This document shows, piece after piece, positions 37,191 to 45,225 of a DNA stretch of 64,000 bases; within the stretch, counting starts at the first letter, position 1, and each line of letters begins with the position of its first letter. The DNA is from Bacteroidales bacterium. Its GTDB lineage: Bacteria; Bacteroidota; Bacteroidia; Bacteroidales; VadinHA17. The DNA lies in assembly GCA_020201035.1 (NCBI GenBank), contig JAIVHO010000038.1:1-64000 (forward strand). Reading direction: 5' to 3'. A model generated the notes under the pieces. It saw nothing but the letters and a program-made list of their open reading frames with translations. It searched no databases and was not told where the DNA came from. The translations under genes were made by a program, and so were the position numbers.

Positions 37191-37229
37191 AAAAAGGGTG
37201 TTGCGACTTTCTGACGCAACACCCTTTTT
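37191..37229. terminator. Bidirectional intrinsic terminator
   Basis: A perfect 15-bp inverted repeat (AAAAAGGGTGTTGCG and its complement) with a 9-base loop lies just after the ytfJ-like gene and before the convergent gene end at 37246. A and T tracts on both sides suit both directions. Confidence 0.93.
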
Positions 37230-37245
37230 AAATTCTATAATTATC

Positions 37246-37824
37246 CTACATTACAGGACATTCAATATTTACAAGCATATTGTTCCAACAGTGCCATTCA
37301 TTATCTTCAAAATATGCCGGATTTTTAATCCTTCCCGCCTTTGACTCCGTGTCCCATTCTATATTAACGGTATTTGATGATAGGGAAACTGTATAATATG
37401 CATCATACTCCAGAGCCGGATTCAGACCAAATATTATATAACTTCCGTACTCGTCACTTCCTGTTTCCATGTATGTATACTTAAGATCGGAAACACCGGT
37501 TTCAAAATCCTTATTCCACTCTGCCTCAATCACTTTAACTTCACCTTCATCATATTTATAAAGATTCCACAGAGCATGGGTATGATCATACCTGATTACA
37601 CCGTCGAACCATACCACTCCCTGTTCGGGATAGGCAGCAGAGGCAATCTTCATCTCCATACTAAACTCCTCATTATTAAGCCTCACAGCTGTCAGGGTTG
37701 CTGTATAGCTCAGATCCTGATAGCCAAACTGTTTTGTCCACACCCAGGTATTATCATCAATATATTCAGGGTCTCCTGCAGAATTCAGAACGTATGAGCC
37801 CTTTCCTGCTCTTATCCGGAGGCA
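37246..37824 (-). pseudogene. Lipoprotein-like hypothetical protein without a usable start (truncated)
   Basis: The frame is open from 37824 down to the stop at 37246 and reads like a secreted Bacteroidota beta-sandwich protein: many aromatic residues, SYVLNSAGDPEYIDD, WVWTKQFGYQDLSYTATL and a C-terminal pair of Cys in the last 20 residues. It contains no ATG at the 5' side; the only in-frame common alternative is GTG at 37741-37743, which would start inside the apparent fold. No signal peptide or lipobox is encoded in this frame before the upstream TGA at 37825-37827. The natural reading is loss of the 5' end or a frameshift just upstream. A real product from GTG is possible but would be cytoplasmic. 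Confidence 0.55.
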
Positions 37825-37952
37825 TCATTGTTATGCCCGGTTTCAACATTTATAAACACAGAACGAATGCATTTATTGCGAATTAACCCCGGTTTCTTCA
37901 GGTAAACCTCCGGATCATAACTATTAGACGTAAAAGGAGTTAAAAAGGTTGC

Positions 37953-38621
37953 CTAAACCTCTATGGGAATAACATAAAAGAAGATTGCAAAGAAGTGGCA
38001 GATACTGCCTGCCAGCACCATAAGGTGCCATACAAGGTGAGCGTATTTAAATTTTGGTCTTCTGTAAAACGTTATTCCCAGCAGGTAGCATACACCTCCG
38101 ATCATTATCCACATAAATCCCATAAAGGGCAGGGCTTTTGTAATGGGTACAATTGCAATTACCAGCATACATCCCATTACAACATACAGGATAATATCAA
38201 AAAGGTTAACCCCGGCTTCAACCCTGCCCGGGTTAATCATCTTCCTTGTGATACCCACAATAGCAAATGCCCACTGAAGTCCGAACAGGGTCCATCCCCA
38301 TGGACCGTGCAGTGCCACCAGGGCAAGAGGTGTGTATGTACCGGCTATAAGCAGGAAGATAGCGGCCTGATCAATTGCAAAAAAGAACTGCTTGGCCTTT
38401 CCCGGAGGGAGTCCGTGCGCCACAGCAGAAGAGAAATAGAGGATTACCATGGTAGAGCCAAAAATGGCAGTACTGACTATGTGCCAGGCATTCCCCTTCA
38501 TAGCAGAAGCCACTACCATCAGTGTAAGTCCGACACCAGCCAGGATTGCTCCGGCAAAGTGAGATAGAAAATTAGCCAGCTCCTCCCTATATGTAAACCT
38601 TCCTATCTTATCACTCATCAC
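37953..38621 (-). CDS. Hemolysin III/YqfA (TrhA) family integral membrane protein
   Basis: A 222-residue protein with seven predicted membrane segments, of the hemolysin III branch of the PAQR superfamily. Family marks are REELANFLSHFAGA near the N-terminus, a conserved SSAVAHGLP, DQAAIFLLIAGTYTPLAL in the middle and HLVWHLMVLAGSICHFFAI near the end, where histidines would bind a metal as in PAQR proteins. The role is probably membrane lipid or fluidity homeostasis; the hemolysin name is historical. A TACCTTTG element at 38709-38716 could be its promoter. Confidence 0.92.
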   Translation of the reverse strand: MMSDKIGRFTYREELANFLSHFAGAILAGVGLTLMVVASAMKGNAWHIVSTAIFGSTMVILYFSSAVAHGLPPGKAKQFFFAIDQAAIFLLIAGTYTPLALVALHGPWGWTLFGLQWAFAIVGITRKMINPGRVEAGVNLFDIILYVVMGCMLVIAIVPITKALPFMGFMWIMIGGVCYLLGITFYRRPKFKYAHLVWHLMVLAGSICHFFAIFFYVIPIEV

Positions 38622-38708
38622 TGCAAAATCTCCAGTTTATTACAATCTATTCTTAAGATACCATCTGGATCCATAAATGACCCCGGGTTCATCTCATTTT
38701 TGCAATAT

Positions 38709-38716
38709 CAAAGGTA
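38709..38716 (-). promoter_or_regulatory. Candidate -7 element (TACCTTTG)
   Basis: The minus strand reads TACCTTTG, a perfect TAnnTTTG, about 88 bp upstream of the hemolysin III-family start and just past the end of typA. No clear -33 element is seen. Confidence 0.35.
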
Positions 38717-38756
38717 GGAATTATCAACCTTTTTTAAAACGTTTTAACAAACCGTT

Positions 38757-40523
38757 CTAAATTTTTATTTTCCGCATTCGCAGGCTCAAAGGGGTAATTT
38801 CAAGATATTCATCATCCTTTATATGTTCCATTGCCTCTTCAAGTGAGAATGTAATTGCAGGAGCAATTTTAAGGTTCTCATCAGAACCCGAGGCTCTCAT
38901 ATTTGTAAGTTTCTTTCCCTTGGTAATATTTACCTCCAGATCGCCTATCCGGGTATACTCACCTATTACCATTCCGCGATAGACCTGCACACCAGGATCA
39001 ATAAAAAACCTGCCCCTGTCCTGCAGTCTGTCGATGGCATATCCTGTTGCCATACCGGTATCCATAGCTATAAGAGAGCCGTTTTTGTCAGTTCCGATAT
39101 CCCCCTTGGCAGGAGCATAGCCTCTGAACCGGTGATTCATGGTAGCCTCACCTGCTGTTGCAGTAAGCATATTACTTCTGAGTCCTATCAGTCCCCGGGC
39201 AGGAATATCAAACTCAAGGTGAAGCAGATCACCACGATGTTCCATTACCAGCAGGTCTCCCCTGTTCAGGGTAACCAGGTCAACAGCGCGACCCGAATAC
39301 TGTTCCGGAAGTTCAATTATCAGGGTCTCAAAGGGTTCATTTCTTACGCCGTCAATATCCTTAAAGAGTACCTGTGGTTTGCCAACCTGGAACTCATAAC
39401 CTTCACGGCGCATTGTTTCAACGAGTATTGAGAGGTGAAGAAGTCCCCTTCCGAATACCATAAACTTATCCTCTGAACCAGCTTCTTCTACCCTGAGAGC
39501 GAGATTTTTCTCAGTCTCTTTAAAAAGCCTGTCGCGCAGATGTCTGGATGTTACAAATTTCCCCTCCTTTCCGAAGAACGGAGAGTTATTAATTGTAAAA
39601 AGCATGCTCATTGTTGGCTCATCCACGGATATCCTGGGCAGAGGCTCCGGGTTCTCAGCGGCACCTACGGTATCACCTATTTCAAAATCTTCAAGACCTA
39701 CAATAGCACATATATCACCACTCCTGATGGTATCGGCTTTTACCCTTCCCAGTCCTACAAACTCATATAACTCCTTAACCCTGACCTTTTTTCTGACATC
39801 ATTTCTTTTACAGAGGGTATAATCATCGCCTGTTTTGAGTGATCCGCGGAAAACCCTTCCTATCGCTATCCTACCTACATAGCTGGAATAGTCAAGGGAT
39901 GCTATTTGCATCTGGGGGGTTCCCTCTATCTCCGGAGCTTCCGGTATCACACGCAGGATGGTATCAAGCAGGGGTGTAATATCATCCCCATGCTCTTTCC
40001 AGTCAGTACCCATCCAGCCCTCTTTTGATGAACCGAATATAGTCTCAAAATCGAGCTGATCCTCCGATGCATCCAGATTATACATCAGCTCAAATACATC
40101 CTGCTGAGCGTCATCCGGTTTACAGTTAGGCTTATCAACCTTATTTATTACAACAATTGGTTTAAGACCGAGGTGTACGGCTTTACCCAGAACAAACCGT
40201 GTTTGTGGCATTGGTCCTTCAAATGCGTCAACAAGCAGCAGTACACCGTCCGCCATCTTCAATACCCTTTCAACCTCTCCTCCGAAATCGGCATGACCAG
40301 GAGTATCTATTATATTGATTTTTACTCCCTTATAACTAACAGAGACATTCTTTGAAAGAATTGTTATTCCACGTTCCCTCTCCAGATCATTACTGTCAAG
40401 TATCAGATCACCCCGCTCTTCACGATCATCCAGTGCCCTGCACTGATGAATAATCCTGTCGACCAGAGTAGTTTTACCGTGGTCAACGTGAGCAATAATT
40501 GCTATATTTCGTATTGACTGCAT
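38757..40523 (-). CDS. typA: Translational GTPase TypA/BipA
   Basis: A 588-residue ribosome-associated GTPase involved in 50S assembly and stress adaptation. The G domain has AHVDHGKTTLVD, DTPGHADFGGEVER and NKVDKP. Domain II and EF-G-like domains III and V follow, then the TypA-specific C-terminal domain (RGLIGLRSNMLTATAGEATMNHRF, shown here by its GLIGLRSNML core). Length and motif order are normal. A TACCTTTG -7 element lies 20 bp upstream of the ATG. It is transcribed alone and diverges from the MobB-like gene. Confidence 0.97.
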   Translation of the reverse strand: MQSIRNIAIIAHVDHGKTTLVDRIIHQCRALDDREERGDLILDSNDLERERGITILSKNVSVSYKGVKINIIDTPGHADFGGEVERVLKMADGVLLLVDAFEGPMPQTRFVLGKAVHLGLKPIVVINKVDKPNCKPDDAQQDVFELMYNLDASEDQLDFETIFGSSKEGWMGTDWKEHGDDITPLLDTILRVIPEAPEIEGTPQMQIASLDYSSYVGRIAIGRVFRGSLKTGDDYTLCKRNDVRKKVRVKELYEFVGLGRVKADTIRSGDICAIVGLEDFEIGDTVGAAENPEPLPRISVDEPTMSMLFTINNSPFFGKEGKFVTSRHLRDRLFKETEKNLALRVEEAGSEDKFMVFGRGLLHLSILVETMRREGYEFQVGKPQVLFKDIDGVRNEPFETLIIELPEQYSGRAVDLVTLNRGDLLVMEHRGDLLHLEFDIPARGLIGLRSNMLTATAGEATMNHRFRGYAPAKGDIGTDKNGSLIAMDTGMATGYAIDRLQDRGRFFIDPGVQVYRGMVIGEYTRIGDLEVNITKGKKLTNMRASGSDENLKIAPAITFSLEEAMEHIKDDEYLEITPLSLRMRKIKI

Positions 40524-40542
40524 ATCAGATTTTTTGAGGGTG

Positions 40543-40550
40543 CAAAGGTA
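40543..40550 (-). promoter_or_regulatory. Candidate typA promoter -7 element (TACCTTTG)
   Basis: The minus strand reads TACCTTTG, matching TAnnTTTG, 20 bp upstream of the typA ATG, so the leader would be very short. Confidence 0.45.
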
Positions 40551-40686
40551 ATGTTAATTAATGGATTCATCTTTTCATACGTTTAAAATTTTGTAATTAT
40601 ATGACAAGAAGTTAATTAAAAAATTAAGAACGAATGGAACAGTTTTATTTGATTACAACCTGATATATGCTTTATCCCCGAATGGC

Positions 40687-40694
40687 TATCTTTG
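40687..40694 (+). promoter_or_regulatory. Candidate -7 element (TATCTTTG) of the MobB-like gene
   Basis: TATCTTTG matches TAnnTTTG and lies 22 bp before the ATG at 40717. It would give a short leader. No matching -33 element is evident at the standard spacing. Confidence 0.45.
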
Positions 40695-40716
40695 TTTCCT
40701 GATACAACCCATTATA

Positions 40717-41265
40717 ATGGAAAATAGAGGCCGGCTGGCCATAGTTGCGGGAACAGGAAGAAACAGTGGTAAGACACTGTTCAGTGTAAGATTAATTGAA
40801 CGGCACCGGGAGCAAGGAATAATTGCAGTAAAGATCAGTCGCCACGATCACACCCCCTCGGCTGGTTCAAAGCTGGTTGCTTCAGGCCCCGGCTACACTA
40901 TCTGTCGTGAAAGCTCCTCCTCCGGCAATAAGGACAGCGAACTTATGCTTGCCGCCGGAGCAGCGGAATCATATTATATATCTGCAGGCGAAGAGTCGGT
41001 AATCAGGGCCTTTAACAAACTACTTCAGCTTATTCCGCCATCCAACCCCATTATTTGCGAATCACCTGTTCTGGCATTACTTGTTAATCCGGGACTGCTG
41101 GTAGTTACTGACAGTAACAATGTCGTAAACCGCAAGGAGATATCAGGGATACTCTCCCGGTGTGATCTTGTAACAAAACCCGCAAGAGTGATGGAAGATA
41201 TTATGAAAATAAGTCTGATTAACAACATGTGGCACTTGCCGAGGGAGGAGCAGGTGTTTATTTAG
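40717..41265 (+). CDS. MobB-like P-loop NTPase, orphan
   Basis: A 182-residue soluble protein with a Walker A motif at the N-terminus (VAGTGRNSGKTLF) followed by a segment AVKISRHDHTP that resembles the KHxHH strand of MobB, the GTPase that assists molybdenum guanine dinucleotide cofactor synthesis. The C-terminal half contains PIICESPVLALLV, VVTDSN and a CDLVTKP segment typical of SIMIBI NTPases that judge substrate availability. No moa, mob or molybdoenzyme gene is nearby, so the name rests on fold only. The last 8 bases overlap the convergent galactanase gene. Confidence 0.65.
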   Translation: MENRGRLAIVAGTGRNSGKTLFSVRLIERHREQGIIAVKISRHDHTPSAGSKLVASGPGYTICRESSSSGNKDSELMLAAGAAESYYISAGEESVIRAFNKLLQLIPPSNPIICESPVLALLVNPGLLVVTDSNNVVNRKEISGILSRCDLVTKPARVMEDIMKISLINNMWHLPREEQVFI

Positions 41266-42712
41266 TGTAGCGCCGTCCCGGTACATGTTTGTTTTGAATA
41301 TCTTTATAAATACGCAGGTTACCGGTAATCTCTCCCTGGTCTGTGAAAAAATTTCCTCCGGGTCCCAGAGGCTCCCATACAGATGCCCCGTTACCCATTC
41401 TTTCAGGCAGGGTAAAAACAATATTGTAAATCTGTGAAGCAAAATCGCCATACTCAACCACGTTTACAGGCTTATTATACCGGCTGGCCAGATTATTGAG
41501 ATTATACTTCAGATCCTCAAGTGTCCCATGCCACCTCGGATAGTATGAAATTCCCATTATGTCAAAGCTGACACCTCTGGCTATCATATTATCAAACCAG
41601 AAAACAGCTTCACTGTTCTGCCCCCCAAGGGCAACATGCATCATCACGGGTATTTCAGGATCTACCTCCCTTACCCCATCCGTTCCTGCTATAAGCAGTT
41701 CAGCCAGATTGTCGGGGTTACTGATATGTCCGTCGGGCCACAGCAAACCGTGATTGATCTCATTGCCGATCTGCACCATATCAGCAGGAGTGCCCTGCTT
41801 TTCGAGCTCCTCCAGTACCATTACGGTATACTCCTTTAATGTTCTCCTGAGTGTCACGAAATCCATCCCGGCCCAGGCTGCAGGTTTATTTTGCTGCTGC
41901 GGATCAGCCCAGTAGTCGCTGTAATGAAAATTCAGCAGAAGTTTCATACCAGACTCCTTAACCCGTTTTGCCATGTCAAGAGTCTGATCCAGCCCGCAAT
42001 ACCCTATCCCGGGTGAGTAGCCGTTTTCATGTGCGGGATCTACAAAAATCCTGAGTCTGATATAATTAAAGCCGTTGTTTCGAAGAACAGCCATAACATC
42101 TTTTTCCTCACCGTTTTCCATAACCTTAAATCCATTCTCCTCAAGTTGCGGAAGGAAAGAAATATCGGCTCCTATCATAGGGGTTATTCTTTTTTGAACA
42201 GGATTAAGCTGAGACGGACTTGGAGTCATCAGCTTTACCGTGGAGGGAATGGTATGAATCTCATGAGAGCCGGCCCGGAGTCCGTCGGAACGCACCTCAA
42301 CCCTGCCCTTCCCCGGCTCCGTACCTGCCCGCAGCCTGAACCAGGCAATCCCGTCTGACAGTCTGGATTCCAGATAGTCAATTCGGGCCGTATCGGTTGC
42401 CTGTTCAGCTATTCCATCTTCATCTGCCGGAAAAAGAGAAAGGTCACCATCAATATAAATTCTGATGTCATTATCAGCTGATCTTATCTCCCTGCCGGCA
42501 CTATCAGTAACAGCCACCCTCAGTCTGGTCTCACTTTCACCATCCGCAATAAGGGTGGTACTGTAAGCAGTAAGCATCACATTAACTGCACTTCCTGAAT
42601 CTACTCTGCTAACAGCGTCAAATTCCAGGCTATTATCGGCAGTTTCCCGGGGCGATCCGCAGGAGACTGTCAGCAGGGCAACAAACAAACATTTAACAAA
42701 AACGCTTTTCAT
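41258..42712 (-). CDS. GH53 endo-beta-1,4-galactanase lipoprotein
   Basis: A 484-residue secreted glycoside hydrolase. A signal with a lipobox Cys at residue 18 leads to an Ig-like beta-sandwich domain at about residues 40-160 (YSTTLIADGESETRLRVAV), then a GH53 TIM barrel at about 185-470. The barrel has GADISFLPQLEENG, FNYIRLRIFVDP, LNFHYSDYWADP, the acid/base Glu in IGNEINHGLLWP and the nucleophile Glu in VVEYGDF. It should cleave beta-1,4-galactan side chains of pectin at the cell surface. No SusC/SusD pair or other polysaccharide-utilisation genes lie beside it, so it is an isolated locus. The N-terminal domain may aid anchoring or carbohydrate binding. Confidence 0.92.
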   Translation of the reverse strand: MKSVFVKCLFVALLTVSCGSPRETADNSLEFDAVSRVDSGSAVNVMLTAYSTTLIADGESETRLRVAVTDSAGREIRSADNDIRIYIDGDLSLFPADEDGIAEQATDTARIDYLESRLSDGIAWFRLRAGTEPGKGRVEVRSDGLRAGSHEIHTIPSTVKLMTPSPSQLNPVQKRITPMIGADISFLPQLEENGFKVMENGEEKDVMAVLRNNGFNYIRLRIFVDPAHENGYSPGIGYCGLDQTLDMAKRVKESGMKLLLNFHYSDYWADPQQQNKPAAWAGMDFVTLRRTLKEYTVMVLEELEKQGTPADMVQIGNEINHGLLWPDGHISNPDNLAELLIAGTDGVREVDPEIPVMMHVALGGQNSEAVFWFDNMIARGVSFDIMGISYYPRWHGTLEDLKYNLNNLASRYNKPVNVVEYGDFASQIYNIVFTLPERMGNGASVWEPLGPGGNFFTDQGEITGNLRIYKDIQNKHVPGRRYTK

Positions 42713-42858
42713 AATTATTCGTATTTTTTAGTCTCTTACCATGGCAACAGATATGCTTTACTGATTTTACAGAGTTACCAGTGCAAGGATATTTCTGTCA
42801 GGAGACCTATCAAATTTAAGAATAAAAGGGTTAACGGCAACATCACTGCCAGAACAGA

Positions 42859-43791
42859 TCAATTATCCTCTCCCGCAGCTGCCGGTTCTTTATCATGCTC
42901 AGCTGTTGGTCCTTTCTCATGCTCAGATCCCTGTTTCCCTTCACCAATCTGTCCGGATTCCTGCACAGGACCCTTTACGGTGCTACCCTCCCTTACTCCT
43001 GCCTGTTGCTTCAGCATATCCAGATCATGCTTCATCCGGGCCACGGTATTTAAAAGTTCCCGCTCAGGAATAACAGGATCAGGCAGGCTGCTGCTGATAT
43101 AATTTACAAACTTCCATATCTCCCTTACCTCGGCTATACGCACACTGTAAGGTTCATAAACCGGATTCAGGGAATAGAGCAGCAACTTGCCCTCCTCCCG
43201 TATCCGGTTCTCAACTATCTTAAACATAATTCCGTCATCCCTTGTAAAGACTATATATGCGTGCCCGTCCGAAACAGTAAACCAGTCCTGCAGATACTCA
43301 GCGGTAACATAGGCACCGTCGGGTATGGGCAGCATGGAATCGCCCTGCAACTGAAATGCCCGGTACTTTCTGCTCCTGGATAAAAAAGGGAGATTAAAAA
43401 CAGGCAATTCACTGATAAATTCAGGATCTGCATATCCTGTCATATATCCCGCCTTGGCCTTTTCAGGGACTATCTCAATATTTTCATTATTGCTGTTATC
43501 AACAGTGGTTGCCAGAATCCGAAGTTCACTCCCGCCCATATAGGCGTCAAAACCCCGTTCAAGCTGCCCCATCTGACTTTCGGTAAGATTCTCAATATCA
43601 ACCTTCAGCAGCGTGTCAACCGCAATACTGAAATATTTGGAGAACATTACCAGCAGTTCTATCCCCGGCTCGGCAACACTGTTCTCATATCCGCTCAGCG
43701 TTGAACGCTTAAGCCCCAGGGCCGATGCCACATCATCCTGTGTACGCCCCCTTCTCTTCCTTAAAAACTTTATGTTTCTTGCAAAATGCAT
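42859..43791 (-). CDS. LexA-like regulator: XRE helix-turn-helix fused to an S24 self-cleaving domain
   Basis: A 310-residue repressor. Residues 5-60 form an XRE HTH (RTQDDVASALGLKRSTLSGYE, quoted by its core DVASALGLKRSTLSGYE). An S24/LexA peptidase domain spans about 110-225: a cleavage dipeptide Ala114-Gly115 (KAKAGY), the nucleophile Ser152 in GDSMLP, and the general-base Lys191 in MFKIVENR, 39 residues later as in LexA/CI/UmuD. A helical stretch and a charged, low-complexity tail follow. DNA damage would trigger RecA-stimulated self-cleavage and release of targets. It diverges from dinB-dnaE2 and two palindromes sit immediately upstream of its ATG. Confidence 0.88.
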   Translation of the reverse strand: MHFARNIKFLRKRRGRTQDDVASALGLKRSTLSGYENSVAEPGIELLVMFSKYFSIAVDTLLKVDIENLTESQMGQLERGFDAYMGGSELRILATTVDNSNNENIEIVPEKAKAGYMTGYADPEFISELPVFNLPFLSRSRKYRAFQLQGDSMLPIPDGAYVTAEYLQDWFTVSDGHAYIVFTRDDGIMFKIVENRIREEGKLLLYSLNPVYEPYSVRIAEVREIWKFVNYISSSLPDPVIPERELLNTVARMKHDLDMLKQQAGVREGSTVKGPVQESGQIGEGKQGSEHEKGPTAEHDKEPAAAGEDN

Positions 43792-43798
43792 AATAAAA

Positions 43799-43839
43799 TG
43801 ATTATATTGTAATCACAGATTTGATTAATATCTAATCAA
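43799..43839. promoter_or_regulatory. Twin palindromic operators between the S24 regulator and dinB-dnaE2
   Basis: Two related inverted repeats with 5-base spacers: TGATTA-N5-TAATCA at 43799-43815 and TTGATTA-N5-TAATCAA at 43821-43839, centres about 23 bp apart, or two helical turns. They begin 8 bp upstream of the regulator start codon. The shared half-site and spacing point to two dimers of one regulator, most simply the adjacent XRE-S24 protein. Confidence 0.7.
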
Positions 43840-43882
43840 AAATAGAGTAATAATTTATTAAAACCAATTTTTTTTTATTAAA

Positions 43883-43995
43883 CCCCGGGGCCGTAAAATA
43901 AAAGCAGGGCAACAAAAACCAAAACCCTGACGGGGAACCGGGCCGGAGAGCCCTGCGGATAATCCCCGAATGAGAACCGGGCCAAACACCGGGCG
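43883..43995 (+). other. GC-rich repeat-containing leader upstream of dinB
   Basis: The stretch is much richer in G+C than the AT-rich operator region beside it. It contains CCCCGGGG (43883-43890), an inverted pair GCAGGGC/GCCCTGC (43904-43910 and 43950-43956) and a direct repeat GAACCGGGCC (43935-43944 and 43974-43983). It would be in the 5' leader of the dinB mRNA and could fold. No coding content is seen. Confidence 0.45.
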
Positions 43996-44009
43996 CAAAA
44001 CCCCGGCAA

Positions 44010-45203
44010 ATGGAATATACAGTAATGGACAGAGTGGTACTGCATCTTGATCTGGATACATTCTTTGTATCCGTGGAGCGGCTGCGCGACAGCAGGCTGA
44101 ATAATCTTCCCGTGATTATAGGAGGATTATCGGATCGTGGTGTGGTTGCCGGTTGCAGCTATGAGGCCAGGCGGTACGGGGTCAGCTCGGCAATGCCTGT
44201 CAGGATGGCGCGACAGCTATGTCCCGATGCTCTCTTTATGCGGGGCGATATGGAGGCCTACACCGGGTATTCAAAGATGGTAACCGATATTATCGCCGAA
44301 CAGGCCCCTCTCTATGAAAAGGCCTCTGTTGATGAGCACTATGTCGATCTGACCGGAATGGAGCGGTTTCACGGCAGCTATAAATGGTCACACGAGCTGA
44401 GGAAAAGGATTATACGTGAAACAGGACTCCCAATCTCGATCGGATTATCGGTCAATAAAACAGTCTCCAAGATCGCCACGGGCGAGGCAAAACCAAACGG
44501 AGAGAGAGAGGTGGAGAAACAGGGGGTCCTGCCCTTCCTGGACCCGCTTCCGGTACGTAAAATTCCCATGGTGGGCCCTAAAAGCTATACCATACTGAGA
44601 TCAATGGGCATAAGCAATATCTATACCCTCAGGCAGATACCCCCCGAAATGATGACCAGCCTGATGGGAAAGAACGGACTTGATATATGGAAAAAAGCAA
44701 ACGGGATAGACAACACTCCTGTTATGCACTACTCCGAACAGAAATCAATAAGCAGTGAAACAACCTTCGAAAGGGATACCACCGACCCTGAACAGCTGAA
44801 CCGCGTGGTTATTTCCATCACTGAGAAGATAGCATGGCAGCTCCGTAAACAGCAGAAACTCACCTCATGCGTAACAGTTAAGATCAGATACTCAAACTTT
44901 GATACACATACACTGCAGAAACGGATCCCATATACCTCGTTTGACCATATTCTTATAGAGACAGCAAAGGAGCTCTTTGCCAGACTCTATACGCGCAGAA
45001 TGCTGATCAGGCTGGTTGGGGTTCGATTCAGCCATATGGTAAGAGGCGTGCAGCAGCTCAATATGTTTGAGGATACGCCTGAAATGGTAAACCTCTATGC
45101 CACAATGGACCGCCTCAGGACCCGTTTCGGACGAAATGCGGTAAAAAGAGCCTGCGGCGTGGAAAGGCCCGGAGAGAGTGAAATAATCCCTGAAACCTCC
45201 TGA
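44010..45203 (+). CDS. dinB: DNA polymerase IV (Y-family, DinB)
   Basis: A 397-residue translesion polymerase. Palm motifs DLDTFFVSVERL and ASVDEHYVDLTGM carry the catalytic acidic residues; YEARRYGVSSAMPV is the Y-family finger segment. The helix-hairpin-helix IPMVGPKSYTILRSMGI and the little-finger domain follow. Near the C-terminus QLNMF resembles a sliding-clamp-binding peptide. Two in-frame ATGs (44010 and 44025) are possible and neither has a clear ribosome site; the second gives the more usual N-terminus. dnaE2 follows after 22 bp, so they form an operon. Confidence 0.93.
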   Translation: MEYTVMDRVVLHLDLDTFFVSVERLRDSRLNNLPVIIGGLSDRGVVAGCSYEARRYGVSSAMPVRMARQLCPDALFMRGDMEAYTGYSKMVTDIIAEQAPLYEKASVDEHYVDLTGMERFHGSYKWSHELRKRIIRETGLPISIGLSVNKTVSKIATGEAKPNGEREVEKQGVLPFLDPLPVRKIPMVGPKSYTILRSMGISNIYTLRQIPPEMMTSLMGKNGLDIWKKANGIDNTPVMHYSEQKSISSETTFERDTTDPEQLNRVVISITEKIAWQLRKQQKLTSCVTVKIRYSNFDTHTLQKRIPYTSFDHILIETAKELFARLYTRRMLIRLVGVRFSHMVRGVQQLNMFEDTPEMVNLYATMDRLRTRFGRNAVKRACGVERPGESEIIPETS

Positions 45204-45225
45204 AAAAGGGCTTAAACGAAGAGAA

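Noticed and set aside
37953-38621. Haemolytic toxin
   Set aside because: The hemolysin III name is historical; this PAQR-like membrane family is widespread in harmless bacteria.
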